Part shown: positions 1 to 7,085 of the stretch, piece by piece | Position numbering within the stretch: the first letter of the stretch is position 1 | How the letters are laid out: each line of letters starts with the position of its first letter | DNA from: an uncultured Ruminococcus sp. | GTDB lineage: Bacteria > Bacillota > Clostridia > Oscillospirales > Ruminococcaceae | Direction of reading: 5' to 3' | NCBI GenBank assembly: GCA_900752785.1 | Contig: CAADWP010000095.1 | Location: forward strand, 1-18,438 | DNA: 18,438 nt | The notes under the pieces: generated by a model | Told to the model about the DNA's origin: nothing | Database searches by the model: none | Seen by the model: the letters and a program-made list of their open reading frames with translations, nothing else | Made by a program: the position numbers and the translations under genes

Positions 1-142
1 ATATGAAATATTAAAATAATAGGAATTATATATAATTCTAAAAAAGTATTACTATATGTTAATCTGGAGCGAAGCGACCTGTATATTATAAGGATATAAT
101 TGTGCATTGTATTAATAAGATGAATAAAAAGAATAGCATAAA

Positions 143-172
143 TTGACATATTGCACAAATTATCAATATAGA
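143..172 (+). promoter_or_regulatory. Putative sigma-A promoter for the mobilization gene pair
   Basis: A perfect -35 box TTGACA (143-148) is followed after 18 bases by TATAGA (167-172, 4 of 6 consensus bases). It lies about 45 bases upstream of the first mobilization gene. The rest of the 218-base leader is AT-rich, and I see no gene in it. Confidence 0.5.
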
Positions 173-218
173 ATACATAACTGCTCTCCGGATAATTTAA
201 TACGAAAGGGAAATCAAA

Positions 219-506
219 ATGAGAAAAAAAGAAGAACTTAAAACAATACGCAAGACAGTCCTTATGACAGAAAGTCTTGCCAAAGACATCGAGAATGAGG
301 CTAAAAAACGAGATATAAAGCCGAATGCAGTTATGAACGAAAGGCTTGCACATCACGGAAATTCGCTCGTCCCTCCGCTTATGGCAAAAATTCAAACCTT
401 TGCTAATCATGCAAGCAAAGCAGTGCAGGAGATTGCACCGGAAGAAGCTATGAAAATACAAAAGGAGGCTAATGAATTATGGACGTACTTAAACAAAAAC
501 GTATAA
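219..506 (+). CDS. Small relaxosome accessory / MobC-like protein
   Basis: A 95-residue, Lys/Glu-rich, soluble protein with no membrane segment. Its N-terminal half (IRKTVLMTESLAKDIENEAK, then a second helix around residues 30-45) has the strand-helix-helix look of ribbon-helix-helix/MobC-type DNA-binding proteins that help a relaxase bind oriT. The start is preceded by an AAAGGGAAA purine stretch. The strongest argument is context: its 3' end overlaps the relaxase gene by 28 bases and the relaxase ribosome site lies inside it, so the two are translationally coupled. The role is inferred from that coupling and general fold; no diagnostic motif was seen. It could be another small DNA-binding protein. 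Confidence 0.6.
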   Translation: MRKKEELKTIRKTVLMTESLAKDIENEAKKRDIKPNAVMNERLAHHGNSLVPPLMAKIQTFANHASKAVQEIAPEEAMKIQKEANELWTYLNKNV

Positions 507-967
507 CTGATGGCGGAAATAGTTACCTTAGCAATTGTGTCAATTATGCGTTCAAAGAAAAGACTGAACCGGATGAAGAATTAGTAGAAACAACCGGATA
601 TGGAGTTAGTGATATCGACCCGAAGCTTGCGTATGATCAGATGTACGCTGTAAAGGAATATTACAGGAAAACAGGAGATAATCCTGTAATGCACTTCATA
701 ATTTCATATGATCAGAATATACAGGATGCGAATACTGCCTGCAAATATACCAAGCAGATAACTGATTATTTCAGCGGAAATTATCAGATGATAACTGCTG
801 TACATAGAGAAAATCAAGGAGGTTCTCAATATCACGCTCATATTATAATGAATTCAGTGAATCTCAATGATGGTAAGCTCTATCACAGCAGTATTACTGA
901 GCTTAAACAGCTTGCTATGCATGTTCATGAGGTGACAGGAAATTATTGCAGTATTAAATTTGAATAA
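479..967 (+). CDS. Minimal HUH relaxase (MobA/VirD2-type mobilization nuclease)
   Basis: A 162-residue protein carrying the catalytic signature of a mobilization relaxase. His109, then YHAHIIMNSVN with His119-x-His121 (metal-binding HUH motif) and Asn125/Asn128 form motif III. Tyr23 in VNYAFKEKTEP aligns with the nicking tyrosine near the N-terminus of the Pfam Relaxase family (Tyr16 is an alternative). HFIISYD at 72-78 is the usual central strand. The enzyme would nick oriT and attach to the 5' end. The ribosome site AAAGGAGG (461-468) lies 10 bases before the ATG inside the preceding gene. At 162 residues it is only the nuclease domain: relaxases are usually 300-600 residues with a C-terminal helicase, primase or coupling region. 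It stops right after the domain, so it is either a genuine minimal relaxase or a truncated one. Confidence 0.85.
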   Translation: MDVLKQKRITDGGNSYLSNCVNYAFKEKTEPDEELVETTGYGVSDIDPKLAYDQMYAVKEYYRKTGDNPVMHFIISYDQNIQDANTACKYTKQITDYFSGNYQMITAVHRENQGGSQYHAHIIMNSVNLNDGKLYHSSITELKQLAMHVHEVTGNYCSIKFE

Positions 968-1083
968 TATATGTTGAAAGAACGTTAAAAATCAGCTTTT
1001 GAATGACTAAAAAGACAAAAGGTCTATCCATTTTTAGAGAAAAACTATGTCAAGAAATGATTCAAATATCTTAGCAAAAGACA

Positions 1084-1103
1084 GCCCGACCAATTGGTCG
1101 GGC
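1084..1103 (-). terminator. Perfect palindromic hairpin between converging units
   Basis: GCCCGACC-AATT-GGTCGGGC is a perfect 8-bp stem with a 4-base loop between the end of the relaxase gene and the end of the leftward operon. Read leftward it is followed by TGTCTTTTG, a moderate U-tract, so it best fits the end of the seven-gene operon. Read rightward the tract is weak. Confidence 0.65.
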
Positions 1104-1166
1104 GTGAGTTTGAAATTTAAACTTCTATTTCTTCGTGAGTAGGGTAGTATATACAATCAAATGTTT

Positions 1167-1409
1167 TTATTCATATATTGGCTCAGAATTTTGTATTAAT
1201 TCATCGACTAATAGTGCATAATCAGAATATCGTTCTGAGTTGTTGAGATCTTGAAAATCTTTAGGTGCCACAAAATCAAGTCCGTACTTATTGAAAAGAT
1301 CTTTTGTAACATCTTTATTTTTATTACACCAATCAAGTATTCTTGTTACCTCGTCATATTTAGGATTCTTAAAGAAATAAGTTGACACTTTTTGTTTAAG
1401 AAATCTCAT
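1167..1409 (-). CDS. Short protein, partial paralogue of the operon's 189-residue protein
   Basis: An 80-residue protein starting at the ATG at 1409. The frame is open back to a stop near 1430, but there is no Shine-Dalgarno site. It is not a known family to me. Its sequence parallels the C-terminal half of the 189-residue protein two genes upstream: RILDWCNKNKDVTKDLFNKY against KIIAEWCIDNKVHTQYLFDKY, followed in both by a variable stretch and ALL-x-(D/E)EL/II-x-x-SE. The WC..NK...LF-KY core is shared. It is therefore a duplicated half-gene, either an independent small protein or a decaying remnant; the missing ribosome site favours a remnant or coupled translation from the upstream gene, which ends 44 bases before. 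It is last in the leftward operon, before the hairpin terminator. Confidence 0.5.
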   Translation of the reverse strand: MRFLKQKVSTYFFKNPKYDEVTRILDWCNKNKDVTKDLFNKYGLDFVAPKDFQDLNNSERYSDYALLVDELIQNSEPIYE

Positions 1410-1452
1410 CTGTAGCAAAAAAATTGTAGATTCAAGCTATCATGTTAATTCT

Positions 1453-1743
1453 TTAAGAGTCCTTAGTTGAACTAATTAAATGACAAGACGGAAGATATAC
1501 AATGCCATTAATATCATGCCAAGTTGTAAATTGTCCATATAGTGTTAACTCTCTTCCATGATAATTTACATTTTGTCTTTTTATTGGCGCAGTAGATACA
1601 ATTGAAAGCCATGAACGGTCAGTTATTTTCCTTTCACAAACACAGAACGCTCCAATTGTACCATCTTTTTTTCTTCCATATGTAAATAAAACAATCTTTA
1701 TAACTGATTTATTTGGCGTCAATTCAATTAAGTTTTTACTCAT
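1453..1743 (-). CDS. Hypothetical 96-residue protein
   Basis: An unrecognised small protein, sixth gene of the leftward operon. It begins MSKNLIELTPNKSVIKIVLF and appears mostly beta-stranded (IKIVLFTYG, GAFCVCERK, SWLSIVS, ELTLYGQFTTWHD, GIVYLPSCHLI), with scattered Cys and Trp residues and no membrane segment or obvious catalytic motif. The ribosome site GGATGGAG sits 4-5 bases before the ATG, supporting genuine translation. It lies 51 bases downstream of the 189-residue gene. Position in the operon suggests an accessory or immunity-like role, but nothing in the sequence proves it. Confidence 0.65.
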   Translation of the reverse strand: MSKNLIELTPNKSVIKIVLFTYGRKKDGTIGAFCVCERKITDRSWLSIVSTAPIKRQNVNYHGRELTLYGQFTTWHDINGIVYLPSCHLISSTKDS

Positions 1744-1794
1744 AAAACTCCATCCTATCTGTTCTTATAGAATTAATTTCAGCTTATTTTAATG

Positions 1795-2364
1795 CTATAC
1801 TTGTTCACTTACACGAATAATTTCTTCTGCTAACAATGCCCAATTTATATTTGATAAATAAATGCTTTGATTATTTTCATATATATCTTTCTTTAACTGT
1901 TTTAATGTAGCTTCTTCATCAGTAAATCTATATTTATCAAATAAATATTGTGTATGAACTTTATTATCAATACACCACTCTGCTATAATTTTAACAGCTC
2001 TTGTATCACAGAAATGGAAAAGGTCTGTTACTCCATTATATATTTCAAACTTGCCAATATATTCTTCCTGAAATAATGGAATATCTTGACCTTTGAATCT
2101 GATTTTACATGACATCCAAGGATATGGATGAAACTCACAGGGGTCAACATCCATAAGTTTGCGTCTTTTATAGATTCTTCCTTTTTTATGAACTTCGTAC
2201 CCTTTATTTGTTAATGTTTCACCATCAATGGAATAGGACTTAATAAAAGTGCCAAATTCATTATGACATACTCGTCCTTTTATTTCTCTGCCTTGGTATA
2301 TAGTGACATATCTATCATTATCACCTGAAGTTTTATAATATACTTGAACTAACATTTTTTCCAT
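1795..2364 (-). CDS. Hypothetical 189-residue protein with duplicated C-terminal module
   Basis: An unrecognised soluble protein, fifth gene of the leftward operon, 18 bases after the AAA+ ATPase gene, with an AGGAAGA ribosome site. The N-terminal ~85 residues look beta-rich and basic (VYYKTSG, YVTIYQGREIKGRV, KKGRIYKRRK). The C-terminal part from about residue 110 is helical: FHFCDTRAVKIIAEWC, then LFDKY, and a last helix ALLAEEIIRVSE. That C-terminal module recurs in the 80-residue protein at the end of the operon. AAA+ proteins of the CbbX group often act on dedicated partner proteins, so this could be an adaptor, but that is inference from position only. Confidence 0.7.
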   Translation of the reverse strand: MEKMLVQVYYKTSGDNDRYVTIYQGREIKGRVCHNEFGTFIKSYSIDGETLTNKGYEVHKKGRIYKRRKLMDVDPCEFHPYPWMSCKIRFKGQDIPLFQEEYIGKFEIYNGVTDLFHFCDTRAVKIIAEWCIDNKVHTQYLFDKYRFTDEEATLKQLKKDIYENNQSIYLSNINWALLAEEIIRVSEQV

Positions 2365-2382
2365 ACATTATCTTCCTATTTA

Positions 2383-3495
2383 TCATGTATCAGGATAAGA
2401 GAATGGAATAAAATCACTACTTTTAATAGTCATCAAATCAGTTTTGGTGGGATTTTTGAGCATAACAACTCTTCTAGCATGATTCATAACTAAGTCGTCA
2501 TAAAGATTTCTTATAAGTCGTCCATTAGCAAAGTTAACATCCTTTTGTGAAACTTTTTCTTTTAAGAATTTGCGAATAATGGTAAAAGCATTAGTGTCAA
2601 TAACATAATCATTATTATAGCACATTGAAATGAGCATCTTTTCTAACTCTTCTGCATTATAGTCAGGAAATTCAATAAATGAATTAAATCTAGATTTTAA
2701 ACCTGGATTAGAATCAAAAAATTTTTTCATTGGTTCTTTATATCCAGCTACAATAACCACTAAATCATCCCTATAATCTTCTAAAGCTTTTGTTAACTCA
2801 GTAAGACATTCTCTGCCATATGAATCATTATTATCATTTTCTGTAATACTATAAGCTTCATCGATAAACAACACACCACCCTTAGCCTTTTCAATTACAC
2901 TTTTAACTTTTATAGCTGTTTGACCTTGATAGCCGGCAATTAAATCTGTCCTGGATACCTCGATGAAATGTCCCTTTGATAAAAGACCTAATTTTTTGTA
3001 AATACGCCCAACGATCCTTGCAACTGTTGTTTTGCCTGTTCCTGGATTTCCTGTGAAGGCTAAATGCAAAGTATTTTTAGATGAATGCAGATTATTTTCT
3101 ATGCGAAGTTTTTGAATCTTTTGATATGCAATTAGATCATTAACTTTTTCTTTAACATTTTCAAGACCTATAAGAGAATTGAGTTCAATCATTAAGTCTT
3201 CTAACGATCTTGTATCTTCTACTATTTCTACATCCGACTTACATATATGCTGTAATTCAATGTAACCATAATATTCAATTAGCTTAGATTTCACCAATTG
3301 TGCTATACGCTTTATTTCAATTTTGTACTTTTGATTATCTATAACTTTAGATATCTTGTTAAGAAGCGCTCTCGTAGCCGTGCTACTATCTTTTTCAACT
3401 ATCTCAATAGTAAGTTTTGTAATTTCTCCACACGAGTTTGTAATGGCATCCAATTTTGAAGCGCTGTCTATTAATGCGTCTTTATACTTATTCAT
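2383..3495 (-). CDS. AAA+ ATPase, CbbX/SpoVK/EccA-like
   Basis: A 370-residue protein with an N-terminal helical region of about 100 residues and one AAA+ module. Visible motifs: Walker A GNPGTGKTT (149-157); a pore-loop-like segment AGYQGQTA (187-194); Walker B GGVLFIDEAY (206-215); sensor-1 strand VVIVAGY; arginine finger NPGLKSRF (Arg269); and a sensor-2-like helix NGRLIRNLYDD (325-335). The (L)IGLENVKEKV start and GY-GQTA are typical of the CbbX/SpoVK/EccA group, ring ATPases that remodel or extract proteins. The ATG overlaps the stop of the upstream coiled-coil gene by one base (TAATG), so the two are translationally coupled and probably work together. There is no RuBisCO gene or ESX secretion gene nearby, so the substrate is probably a protein of this operon. 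Family assignment is firm; substrate is inferred. Confidence 0.9.
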   Translation of the reverse strand: MNKYKDALIDSASKLDAITNSCGEITKLTIEIVEKDSSTATRALLNKISKVIDNQKYKIEIKRIAQLVKSKLIEYYGYIELQHICKSDVEIVEDTRSLEDLMIELNSLIGLENVKEKVNDLIAYQKIQKLRIENNLHSSKNTLHLAFTGNPGTGKTTVARIVGRIYKKLGLLSKGHFIEVSRTDLIAGYQGQTAIKVKSVIEKAKGGVLFIDEAYSITENDNNDSYGRECLTELTKALEDYRDDLVVIVAGYKEPMKKFFDSNPGLKSRFNSFIEFPDYNAEELEKMLISMCYNNDYVIDTNAFTIIRKFLKEKVSQKDVNFANGRLIRNLYDDLVMNHARRVVMLKNPTKTDLMTIKSSDFIPFSYPDT

Positions 3496-4940
3496 TACAA
3501 CACCTTCAAGATAAGCAGAATAAGTTCGATGACAGCCGTACTAAGTCCCAATCCAGAAATAATATATGCAATTCGTAGTTTCTTTGTATATGTATTTTCC
3601 TTTTCAACTGTGGATGTCTGCATTTCTGACAAAGCAATTTTAAGAGTCTCTATTTCGTTTTTTTGATTTTCTTTATTTTCTGTAACAGTTGCATCTAAAT
3701 CATTAAGCTGTTTCTGCTGACTTTTAATATCAAAATCAATAATGTTTTTCAGCTTTTCGACTTCGCTATATCTATTTTCTGCTTCGCTTTTTATATCTTT
3801 ATTTAATTTGTCGAGCTGTTGCTGATGATCACTGATATTATTATTAAAATCAGCATTTAAAACTTCAATTTGTTTTTGCTGACTTTTAATTACTTCGTCT
3901 ATATGAGTAATATCCGATTGGTTGTCAAAACACTTGCTCCACAATTCATCTATATCATACAGATGTTCAATTCTTTCTAAAGCAGATTGAAATTCAGAAA
4001 GACTATCAATGTGTTCAAAAATTGTTACTATAATGCTGTTTAATTCTTTCAGTTCATTACTTGTTTTTTCGGTTTTAATGCAAAGTTCATCAATATTATG
4101 CCACATTTCGTCAACATCATCAAGGTGCTTTAAGTCGTCAATTCTGTTCTTAAAATCACAAAGAACAGTAATAATCTCTGTCTGTTCTTCTGATTTTTCG
4201 TAAATATAATTGATATCTTTTTTTATTGACGATAATTCGTTAAAAATTGTTTCGACATCATCCCATAGCTTATCCAAGTCTTTAAGATGGATAATTTTAT
4301 CTGTTCTTGTTTTAAACTGCACAAGACTTTCGAGAACTTTAACATAATCATTTATAAAAACTTTAGCATTTTCAATATCTGTTTTAATGGCAGCCAATTC
4401 ATGCTGAGCTTTTGATATATCTGACCAAATTACATCTATGTCGTCAAGATGTTTGAATTTTTCGAGCTTTACTTTGAAATCTTTTAATGCCAAAACAATT
4501 TTTGAAATATTTGCAACATGCTTTTCTATTTCTGCCTGATGTGCATCCAATTTGCTTTGTTGATTTGCAAGCTTTTCATTATGCTGTTTCAGCGTTCCTT
4601 GCTGCACTCTAACATCATTGCTGGTTTTTTCTATAGCTTTAACATTGGCAACAATGCTTGCAATATAGTCCTTATCAAGTACATCAAGTGCATTATAAAT
4701 TTCTCGAAACTCTCTAATTACTTCATTATTCGTTTCATTAACAGCAATAAAAAGACCTTGAATAATTTCTAACCTTCTGTTCAACTCATATCCGGTTACT
4801 TTATGGTCAAAAACACCCCAAGGGCCACAATCTGTTCGAACGTTATCAATTTTGAGTTCAGCCTCTGTTTTCTCTGAAAAATCCTTCAAACGATTTTTGG
4901 CAAGATCAAAACTATGCCTTCTAATTTCAATTTCATTCAT
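3495..4940 (-). CDS. Tail-anchored coiled-coil protein with exact 54-residue repeats
   Basis: A 481-residue protein, third gene of the leftward operon. Residues 1-100 are a mixed N-terminal domain (CGPWGVFDHKVTGYELNRR); residues 100-450 are almost entirely helical/coiled coil; residues 455-481 form one C-terminal hydrophobic helix (IAYIISGLGLSTAVIELILL) without further tail. It would therefore be tail-anchored with the coiled coil on the cytoplasmic side. Inside the coil the motif HL-x-D-(I/L/V)-D-x-x-W occurs four times with His at 164, 218, 272 and 326, exactly 54 residues apart, and IKSQQKQ recurs at 351 and 405, again 54 apart. The ribosome site TAGGAG (4957-4952) is 11 bases before the ATG. 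The protein resembles a spacer, tether or sensor between the membrane and the AAA+ ATPase it is coupled to. I do not recognise a named family. Confidence 0.85.
   Translation of the reverse strand: MNEIEIRRHSFDLAKNRLKDFSEKTEAELKIDNVRTDCGPWGVFDHKVTGYELNRRLEIIQGLFIAVNETNNEVIREFREIYNALDVLDKDYIASIVANVKAIEKTSNDVRVQQGTLKQHNEKLANQQSKLDAHQAEIEKHVANISKIVLALKDFKVKLEKFKHLDDIDVIWSDISKAQHELAAIKTDIENAKVFINDYVKVLESLVQFKTRTDKIIHLKDLDKLWDDVETIFNELSSIKKDINYIYEKSEEQTEIITVLCDFKNRIDDLKHLDDVDEMWHNIDELCIKTEKTSNELKELNSIIVTIFEHIDSLSEFQSALERIEHLYDIDELWSKCFDNQSDITHIDEVIKSQQKQIEVLNADFNNNISDHQQQLDKLNKDIKSEAENRYSEVEKLKNIIDFDIKSQQKQLNDLDATVTENKENQKNEIETLKIALSEMQTSTVEKENTYTKKLRIAYIISGLGLSTAVIELILLILKVL
3927..4574 (-). repeat. 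Four 162-bp coding repeats (54 residues each)
   Basis: This part of the coiled-coil gene encodes four units of exactly 54 residues. Each ends in a phenylalanine-containing helix (F155, F209, F263, F317) followed by HLDDIDVIW, HLKDLDKLW, HLDDVDEMW and HLYDIDELW. The units have diverged at DNA level, so the period is held by selection on the protein and not by recent duplication. Confidence 0.85.
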
Positions 4941-4951
4941 AGTCTATACTC

Positions 4952-5043
4952 CTACTTTAATAAATCATCTAATTCATTTGAAATCGAATCAATCTCATTC
5001 ATAACCGAAACAGATTCGCTAATGGTAATAACCTCTTTTTTTT
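4952..5043 (-). other. A8 slippery tract and -1 frame C-terminal extension
   Basis: On the minus strand, codons AAA AAA AAG (A8 at 5043-5036, then G) contain the heptamer A-AAA-AAG, the same slippery sequence as E. coli dnaX. A -1 slip continues as EVITISESVSVMNEIDSISN then ELDDLLK and stops at TAG (4954-4952), giving a 137-residue product. The last part, NEID-x-x-SN-x-LDDLL, matches the end of the upstream protein (NEIDKTSNDLDDLLDWLK). This TAG is part of TAGGAG, the ribosome site of the next gene. I see no strong stimulatory stem or upstream Shine-Dalgarno-like site, so transcriptional slippage on A8, a real frameshift mutation, or a sequencing error are alternatives. Confidence 0.6.
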
Positions 5044-5364
5044 GTCTTTTGCGTTTGTATCATTTTCGTCTGAAAAATCTTCCACAAAATCTTCCATAAT
5101 ATTACTGTATGCATCTTTCATTATAGAACTAGCATCAGAATGTCTTTCATAAACAGCCTGTACACTTTCGCTCTTAGTTCGATACACGTTCTCCATATCA
5201 CTAATGCTCTGAGAAATTTCTTTCTCTTGAGTGTTAGTTTCAAAATCAACCTTTTTATCTATCGTCTGGGATGTAGTAGTGTTTGACTTTCCTTTTTTGC
5301 ATAACCAGTAAACAATACATGCCGCTAATCCAACTACTGAAGCATAAATAAACAGCTTTTTCAT
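4999..5364 (-). CDS. Small membrane-anchored protein sharing its tail with the upstream gene product; possible frameshift
   Basis: A 121-residue protein starting at the ATG at 5364, with ribosome site AAGGAGG 9 bases upstream; it starts 14 bases after the stop of the upstream gene. Residues 4-21 are one hydrophobic helix after MKK; VGLAAC resembles a lipobox, but the helix continues past the Cys, so a membrane anchor is likelier than a lipoprotein. Residues 73-98 match the tail of the upstream protein (its residues 498-523) at 21 of 26 positions, including SIMK, AY-NIMEDFVEDFS. Just after this, an A8 tract sits in frame as AAA AAA AAG; zero frame then gives RLLPLANLFRL and stops, while the -1 frame gives a 27-residue extension that is also homologous to the upstream protein's C-terminus. 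Function unknown; probably a partner of the upstream protein. Confidence 0.75.
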   Translation of the reverse strand: MKKLFIYASVVGLAACIVYWLCKKGKSNTTTSQTIDKKVDFETNTQEKEISQSISDMENVYRTKSESVQAVYERHSDASSIMKDAYSNIMEDFVEDFSDENDTNAKDKKKRLLPLANLFRL

Positions 5365-5378
5365 TATCGTTTTCCTCC

Positions 5379-7052
5379 TTACTTTAACCAATCAAGTAAA
5401 TCATCTAAATCATTGCTTGTCTTATCGATTTCATTGTTAATGATTACATCTTCTTCATCTATTATTGGTGAATATTCATTTTCGGAAAAATCTTCTACAA
5501 AATCCTCCATAATGTTTCCATAAGCATTCTTCATAATTGAGACTGCCTCTTGATGTCTTTCCGAAATATTAGATTGGGCATTTTCTTTATCTCTTTTAAG
5601 CAATGATTCATTTACAATCTGAAGTTTATGTTGCGTCGCAAGTATTTCGTTGCCCTTATCTATTCGGGCTTTATCATTTTCCATTTTCTTTTGTTTTGCT
5701 ATCGCCTTATCCAATAAATTTATTGCGATAGCACCGATAATACCTGCAACAAGAGCACCAAAGAAAATACCAAGTATATTCGCAAGACTGCCAAGTAAAG
5801 GAATATCGAAAGCGAAGAAAGCGCCAACTCCGGGTATTGCAATTAAAGCCTTTTCGATGGCCTCACCCAAAACAATAGCGCCGATAGATGATAAAGCAGC
5901 CATTACGATTTTTCCGACTTCCATAAGAAGTATGCCGATTGGCTTACCTTTGTTTTTCGGATTTTTTATGTATGCAATAGCTTCTTTCAATGATTTCCAC
6001 CCTTGTTTAAGCAATGTCCATACCTTTTTTATTGTACTAATAACAGGACCAAAAATTGCAGTGGCAATAGTTGTTACTAAAGTATCTGCTGCACCAATTA
6101 AATGTGTTTTAAGTTTTCCTACAAAAGTTGTAATAGCTTCTTTTAAACTACCCAAGAAGCTTTCAAGTTTTTTGTCAGCAGATTTAAACCACTTTACCAA
6201 TTTAGATATTATTTCCTTTACAAATTCCGCAAGTAGCCGCATAACAACAGCCCTAACGGCTTTACCGCCTATTCGTTTTGCTTCTGCTCGCTGAGACTTC
6301 TTTCCTGCCTCTATAGAACGTTTTTCACCTTCTGCTTTTAGCTTTTCAAATTCTTCTCTTGCAACTCTATCCTGTTCTCTCAATTCATCTTCATTTATAT
6401 TAAACCTATCTGCCGGTTTCTCACCATTTCTTTCACTATCCAACCATTCGTTCATTGGTTTATCACGTTTGGAATTATTAGCTGAAGCATCCAAATCATG
6501 TAAATTTGTAGGTCCGTTTGCAAAAGCGACCAATTCCTCTTGTGTCAGATGAGCATTGGCAGCAGCATCATTCAACATTTCCGCAACAGGTATATCATGA
6601 TCTTTATGTACCGTTTTTGTTCCTTTAGGTCTATTTTTATCGAATGGCTTTCTCGGCTCTTCCGAGTTTTTAAGATCATTCCAATCATCATATCTTTTTT
6701 GATAATCTATTTCAGTATTATGTGTGGCTATTTTTCCGTCTTTAAAATTCTCTGTGGTTTGAATATGAGCATCTTTTCTTAAATCTAAAGTTAACCCACG
6801 ATTTTCCCTAATAAAATCCTCTCCAGCAGTAGTAGCAATTTGATTGATAAATTGTTCCCAAATCACATCTTTGATGATATCACCAAGATTGTCAGGATTT
6901 CCTATTTTATCTTTTTCTTCTTTCAGAAAATCTAAATCGGCAAGTTCTTCATTAAGTTGGCTTTGTAATTTTTCTTCGAGTTTGTCAAAATCTAAAGTAT
7001 CAGTTTCGTCAAATTCTTTGGTTGCTTTCATCAGTTCATTGTCGTTAGCCAT
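5379..7052 (-). CDS. Membrane protein with HNH-like motif and acidic C-terminal tail
   Basis: A 557-residue first gene of the leftward operon. The ATG at 7052 is chosen because GGAGG lies 8 bases before it; a TTG further upstream overlaps that site. Order: acidic helical N-terminus (1-60); a charged region; an HNH-like stretch with Asp151-His152 in HKDHDIPVAE, Asn183-Leu184 in GPTNLHDL, Asn192/Asn193 and Lys195 in ANNSK, and Trp203, matching the DH...N...N..K spacing of zinc-less HNH nucleases; a basic helical linker (220-270); amphipathic helices (270-365, including VKWFKSADK and KKVWTLLKQGWKSLKEA); two or three membrane segments (about 375-450: IVMAALSSIGAIVLGEA, LLGSLANILGIFFGALVAGI); a charged helix; and the acidic tail shared with the next gene's product. 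Possibly a membrane-associated nuclease effector. The motif reading is by eye, and I know no named family. Confidence 0.75.
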   Translation of the reverse strand: MANDNELMKATKEFDETDTLDFDKLEEKLQSQLNEELADLDFLKEEKDKIGNPDNLGDIIKDVIWEQFINQIATTAGEDFIRENRGLTLDLRKDAHIQTTENFKDGKIATHNTEIDYQKRYDDWNDLKNSEEPRKPFDKNRPKGTKTVHKDHDIPVAEMLNDAAANAHLTQEELVAFANGPTNLHDLDASANNSKRDKPMNEWLDSERNGEKPADRFNINEDELREQDRVAREEFEKLKAEGEKRSIEAGKKSQRAEAKRIGGKAVRAVVMRLLAEFVKEIISKLVKWFKSADKKLESFLGSLKEAITTFVGKLKTHLIGAADTLVTTIATAIFGPVISTIKKVWTLLKQGWKSLKEAIAYIKNPKNKGKPIGILLMEVGKIVMAALSSIGAIVLGEAIEKALIAIPGVGAFFAFDIPLLGSLANILGIFFGALVAGIIGAIAINLLDKAIAKQKKMENDKARIDKGNEILATQHKLQIVNESLLKRDKENAQSNISERHQEAVSIMKNAYGNIMEDFVEDFSENEYSPIIDEEDVIINNEIDKTSNDLDDLLDWLK

Positions 7053-7085
7053 ATGATTAACCTCCAATTATTACTTTTTTCATAT

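Noticed and set aside
5065..5100. Type VII secretion signal (YxxxD/E) in the shared tail
   Set aside because: In AY-S/G-NIMED the acidic residue is at +5, not +4, and no ESX secretion genes or WXG100 proteins are seen, despite the EccA-like ATPase.
5302..5364. Lipoprotein signal (VGLAAC) in the small membrane protein
   Set aside because: The hydrophobic stretch runs on past the cysteine (IVYWLC) before basic residues, which fits a membrane anchor better. It remains a weak alternative.
5650..6294. A 214-codon open frame on the plus strand opposite the HNH-like membrane protein gene
   Set aside because: It is the shadow of the membrane-protein gene: no ribosome site, unnatural composition, and the minus-strand frame has a ribosome site, operon context and a homologous tail.
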